From positions 9,050 to 23,519 of the forward strand of contig DLLB01000099.1 in NCBI GenBank assembly GCA_002477905.1: a DNA stretch of 14,470 nucleotides, given 5' to 3'. Numbering within the stretch: the stretch's first letter is position 1; every line of letters starts with the position of its first letter. This document shows positions 12,089-14,470 of the stretch, piece after piece. The stretch comes from Clostridiales bacterium UBA7573. GTDB lineage: Bacteria; Bacillota; Clostridia; Oscillospirales; CAG-272. The position numbers and the translations under genes were made by a program. The notes below the pieces were generated by a model. It saw only the letters and a program-made list of their open reading frames with translations. It was not told where the DNA came from and searched no databases.

Positions 12089-14470
12089 CCGTTATTTCAA
12101 GAAAATGACTCTTTTGATCAAAATAAAACGGAGGTTCGGTCAATTGCCCGTCCAAAAGATAGCGGCTGGTATCCGCATACTGTACGGTAATGACATAGAG
12201 TGTCTGCTCCTTCTGCAAATGCACAGTACATGCGGAAAAAGACGGACACAAACGCGGAGAAAAGGTGAAAGCATTGCCGTTTACCCGATACCCAAGCGTC
12301 TGGGAGAAAAATACCTGCAAGAACCACGCTGCCGCGCCGGTGTAATGACTCCAGCCCCCTCTGCCGGGATGATCGGGCGAAGCATAAATATCTCCGGCAA
12401 GCGCGTAAGGTTCCAGCCGATACGTCTTTGCCAGCAAGGGATTCTGCATTCGATGCGCGGGATTCAGATTTTGCAGAATCTCAAATCCGCGTTCTGCATT
12501 TTCCACAGCATAGCACCCCCATGCGCCCCAAACGGCAGCATGGGTATACTGCCCGCCGTTTTCCCGAAGCCCCGGCGCATACCCCCGGATATAACCCGGA
12601 TCTTTCGCCGGACGGTCAAAGGGTGGCGCAAAAAGCTTGAAAATCTGCAACGGACGGTCATATAACCACTCGTATGCGGATTGCATTGCCTGCTCGGTAT
12701 GATCGGTTTTTCCGTTGACGATGGCGGCAAATGCCTGCGGGATCAGATCAATTTTACATCCGTCGGAATCTTTGCCGCCAAGCGGTGTTCCGTCATCATA
12801 AAAAGCACGCAGGTACCACTGGTCCGCAAAACCATAATGCTCGGTATTTTCTTTTAAGGTAACGCTGTGCGCACGCAGGCGGTCGGCTGAATCAAAATCT
12901 CCGCGATTTTCACAGATTGGCAGAAAATGCCGCAAAACCAGTTGCAGAAAAAAGCCCATCCACACACTTTCGCCTTTGCCGCCGCTGCCGATACGGTTCA
13001 TCCCGTCGTTCCAATCTCCACTGCCAATCAACGGCAAACGATGAATTCCAAAGCGCATGGCACGAAAAATCGCCCGCATACAATGCCCGTACAAGTGTTC
13101 GCGTACCGATGAAACAGCCGGCGTCTCATACCGTTCCTGTTCCTTGCCAAGCGGCTGAGATTCCAGATACGGAATTTCCGCATCCAAAAGCGCAAGATCT
13201 CCCGTATGATCCAGATACAGCGCCGTTACATACGGAAACCATAACAGATCATCCGCGCACTTACTGCGCACGCCACGCAAAACCGGCACCTCATGCCACC
13301 AGTGCAAAACGTCCCCTTCCGTATATTGCCTTGCCGCCGCACGCAGAATCTGCCGGCGTGTGATGGTCGGATCATAGTACAGGGCGGCAATGGAATCCTG
13401 TAACTGATCCCGAAAGCCGTATGCGCCGCTGGATTGATAAAACGCGGTCCGTGCGTACATCCGCACATAGATTGCCTGATACGGCAGGTAGAAATTCACC
13501 ATCGTATCAAGCAGCGCGTCTGCGCTTTGCAGCCGGACGGCGGCACACAGGTTCTCCGCTTCCGCGGCATACCGCGCAAACGCGGGGGTGAAGCTGGCTG
13601 CATCCGCGTATTTTTCCCGCACCACATCATACGCGGACGGCGTATTGGCAGGATAAGCACCAAGCAGAAAACAATACGCGCCGTCCTGAGAAAAACTGCT
13701 GACAAACAGGACGGTATCCGACAGAACGGCGGAAGCATGATTGCGATAGAATACCGTATCCCCGATCTGCTCGCTTCCCACAAACGCCCCCTCTTTCGCA
13801 TCGGTTCCTAAGACCGGCGTCACCTGTAACCGAACATATGCGTCCCGGCTCTGCACCCGTACCCGGATCAGTTTGACGCAAAGCTGTGCGTCCACTCCTA
13901 CTTCCACAAGATAAGCGACACCGCGCACGCTCCCCGCATACCGCGCATTCCCATGCAGATATTCCACCCGGCTTGCCATTGCGCACAGGTCATATGCGGA
14001 TTCTCCGTAGGTCAGAAGCAACTGTTCTCCGGAAAAATCCTGCAACGGATCGTTGCTCCAAGGCGTCAGTCTGCCATCCCGCGCACTGCGGTACCAGGTA
14101 TAGCCGAGGGAATTTTGCGTCAGTAAAGTACCGAATTGTTCTCCCGTATACAGATACGACCATGGTGCGCGTTGGGTTCCTTTTAACAGTACAAATCCTT
14201 TTTCGGTAAAATACCCGCCATGCACACAGCGACTGCGTTCGCCTGCCCCCGCACTTTCACTTTCCACTTCTGCATCTTTGTAATACCGTTCCGGTTTTCG
14301 AATGGCAGGAGGGGGCGCGGGCGGAAGCTTCGCCTGCTCCAGATAACGGTAGTAAAGCTGATCGAACACGGTAAAACAATCTAGCACTGCGTCAAAACAG
14401 GCTTTTGCACGCAAATATTCCGGCACCCGCTGGGAGGGCAACAGAAAAATCCCGCCGTGCCGTCCGAGAA
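12063..14470 (-). CDS. GH94-family protein, cyclic beta-1,2-glucan synthase / 1,2-beta-oligoglucan phosphorylase-like (5' end beyond the right edge)
   Basis: About 802 C-terminal residues are visible and the frame stays open to the window edge (LGRHGGIFLLP..., resembling the inner part of NdvB-type proteins), so the true start lies to the right. GH94 motifs in order: LTPWSNDP, YGFRDQLQDS, HWWHE, LPLIGSGDWNDGMN (about 13000-13025), DDGTPLG, PPFDRPAKDPGYIRGY and ENGGQYTHAA. These match the C-terminal phosphorylase-like module of cyclic beta-1,2-glucan synthases and the related 1,2-beta-oligoglucan phosphorylases. The first make cyclic sophoro-glucans; the second cleave beta-1,2-glucans with phosphate. 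Choosing between them requires the missing N-terminus (GT84 glycosyltransferase domain and membrane helices, or not). A TTG at 14441 is open but is not the start, because homologous sequence continues upstream. Confidence 0.85.
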   Translation of the reverse strand, partial: LGRHGGIFLLPSQRVPEYLRAKACFDAVLDCFTVFDQLYYRYLEQAKLPPAPPPAIRKPERYYKDAEVESESAGAGERSRCVHGGYFTEKGFVLLKGTQRAPWSYLYTGEQFGTLLTQNSLGYTWYRSARDGRLTPWSNDPLQDFSGEQLLLTYGESAYDLCAMASRVEYLHGNARYAGSVRGVAYLVEVGVDAQLCVKLIRVRVQSRDAYVRLQVTPVLGTDAKEGAFVGSEQIGDTVFYRNHASAVLSDTVLFVSSFSQDGAYCFLLGAYPANTPSAYDVVREKYADAASFTPAFARYAAEAENLCAAVRLQSADALLDTMVNFYLPYQAIYVRMYARTAFYQSSGAYGFRDQLQDSIAALYYDPTITRRQILRAAARQYTEGDVLHWWHEVPVLRGVRSKCADDLLWFPYVTALYLDHTGDLALLDAEIPYLESQPLGKEQERYETPAVSSVREHLYGHCMRAIFRAMRFGIHRLPLIGSGDWNDGMNRIGSGGKGESVWMGFFLQLVLRHFLPICENRGDFDSADRLRAHSVTLKENTEHYGFADQWYLRAFYDDGTPLGGKDSDGCKIDLIPQAFAAIVNGKTDHTEQAMQSAYEWLYDRPLQIFKLFAPPFDRPAKDPGYIRGYAPGLRENGGQYTHAAVWGAWGCYAVENAERGFEILQNLNPAHRMQNPLLAKTYRLEPYALAGDIYASPDHPGRGGWSHYTGAAAWFLQVFFSQTLGYRVNGNAFTFSPRLCPSFSACTVHLQKEQTLYVITVQYADTSRYLLDGQLTEPPFYFDQKSHFLEITVEKPEEMV

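Overview
The window looks like a chromosomal stretch from a Bacillota bacterium, probably class Clostridia. The evidence is Firmicutes-type Shine-Dalgarno sites (AGGAGG-like), a series of sigma-A promoters with 17-base spacers, a glycine riboswitch in front of a Na+/alanine(glycine) symporter, a YajC/TIGR04086-type pair, and a YfmF/YfmH M16 peptidase pair. The genus cannot be named from this sequence alone. Most of the window has balanced GC, but the first ~770 bases are clearly AT-rich and look acquired.

Left end (1-1870), accessory. A partial multi-pass membrane protein of unknown function runs leftward off the window (start near 554). Between it and a complete tyrosine recombinase (768-1691, minus) lie two 24-base inverted repeats (580-603 and 744-767, 23/24 matching) that bracket 140 bases. 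The bracketed DNA carries a good promoter (TTGCAT, 17, TACAAT) that currently points right, away from the membrane gene. Inversion would aim it at the membrane gene with a leader of about 59 bases. I read this as a phase-variable invertible promoter with its own recombinase, currently OFF. It is the most interesting item in the window.

Middle (1878-6810). A TetR-type repressor is fused in frame to a GNAT acetyltransferase. It is transcribed from a consensus promoter whose -35/-10 spacer is filled by one operator, with a mirror-image operator just downstream. A TIGR04086-like membrane protein follows. Next is an AGCS-family Na+:alanine/glycine symporter, with a promoter, a glycine riboswitch and two terminator-like hairpins in its leader. 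Last is a D-lactate dehydrogenase with its own promoter and terminator.

Right part (6780-14470). On the plus strand, a RimJ/RimL-like acetyltransferase overlaps a shikimate kinase gene, followed by yajC with its own promoter. A strong bidirectional terminator separates yajC from a convergent minus-strand operon, yfmF-yfmH-folD. That operon pairs a degenerate with an active M16 metallopeptidase and adds the one-carbon enzyme FolD. Its promoter lies over the 3' end of a large GH94 protein related to cyclic beta-1,2-glucan synthase / 1,2-beta-oligoglucan phosphorylase, which runs off the right edge. Apart from the invertible locus and the TetR-GNAT gene, the content is ordinary metabolism and housekeeping. 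No tRNA, rRNA, CRISPR array or insertion sequence was seen.
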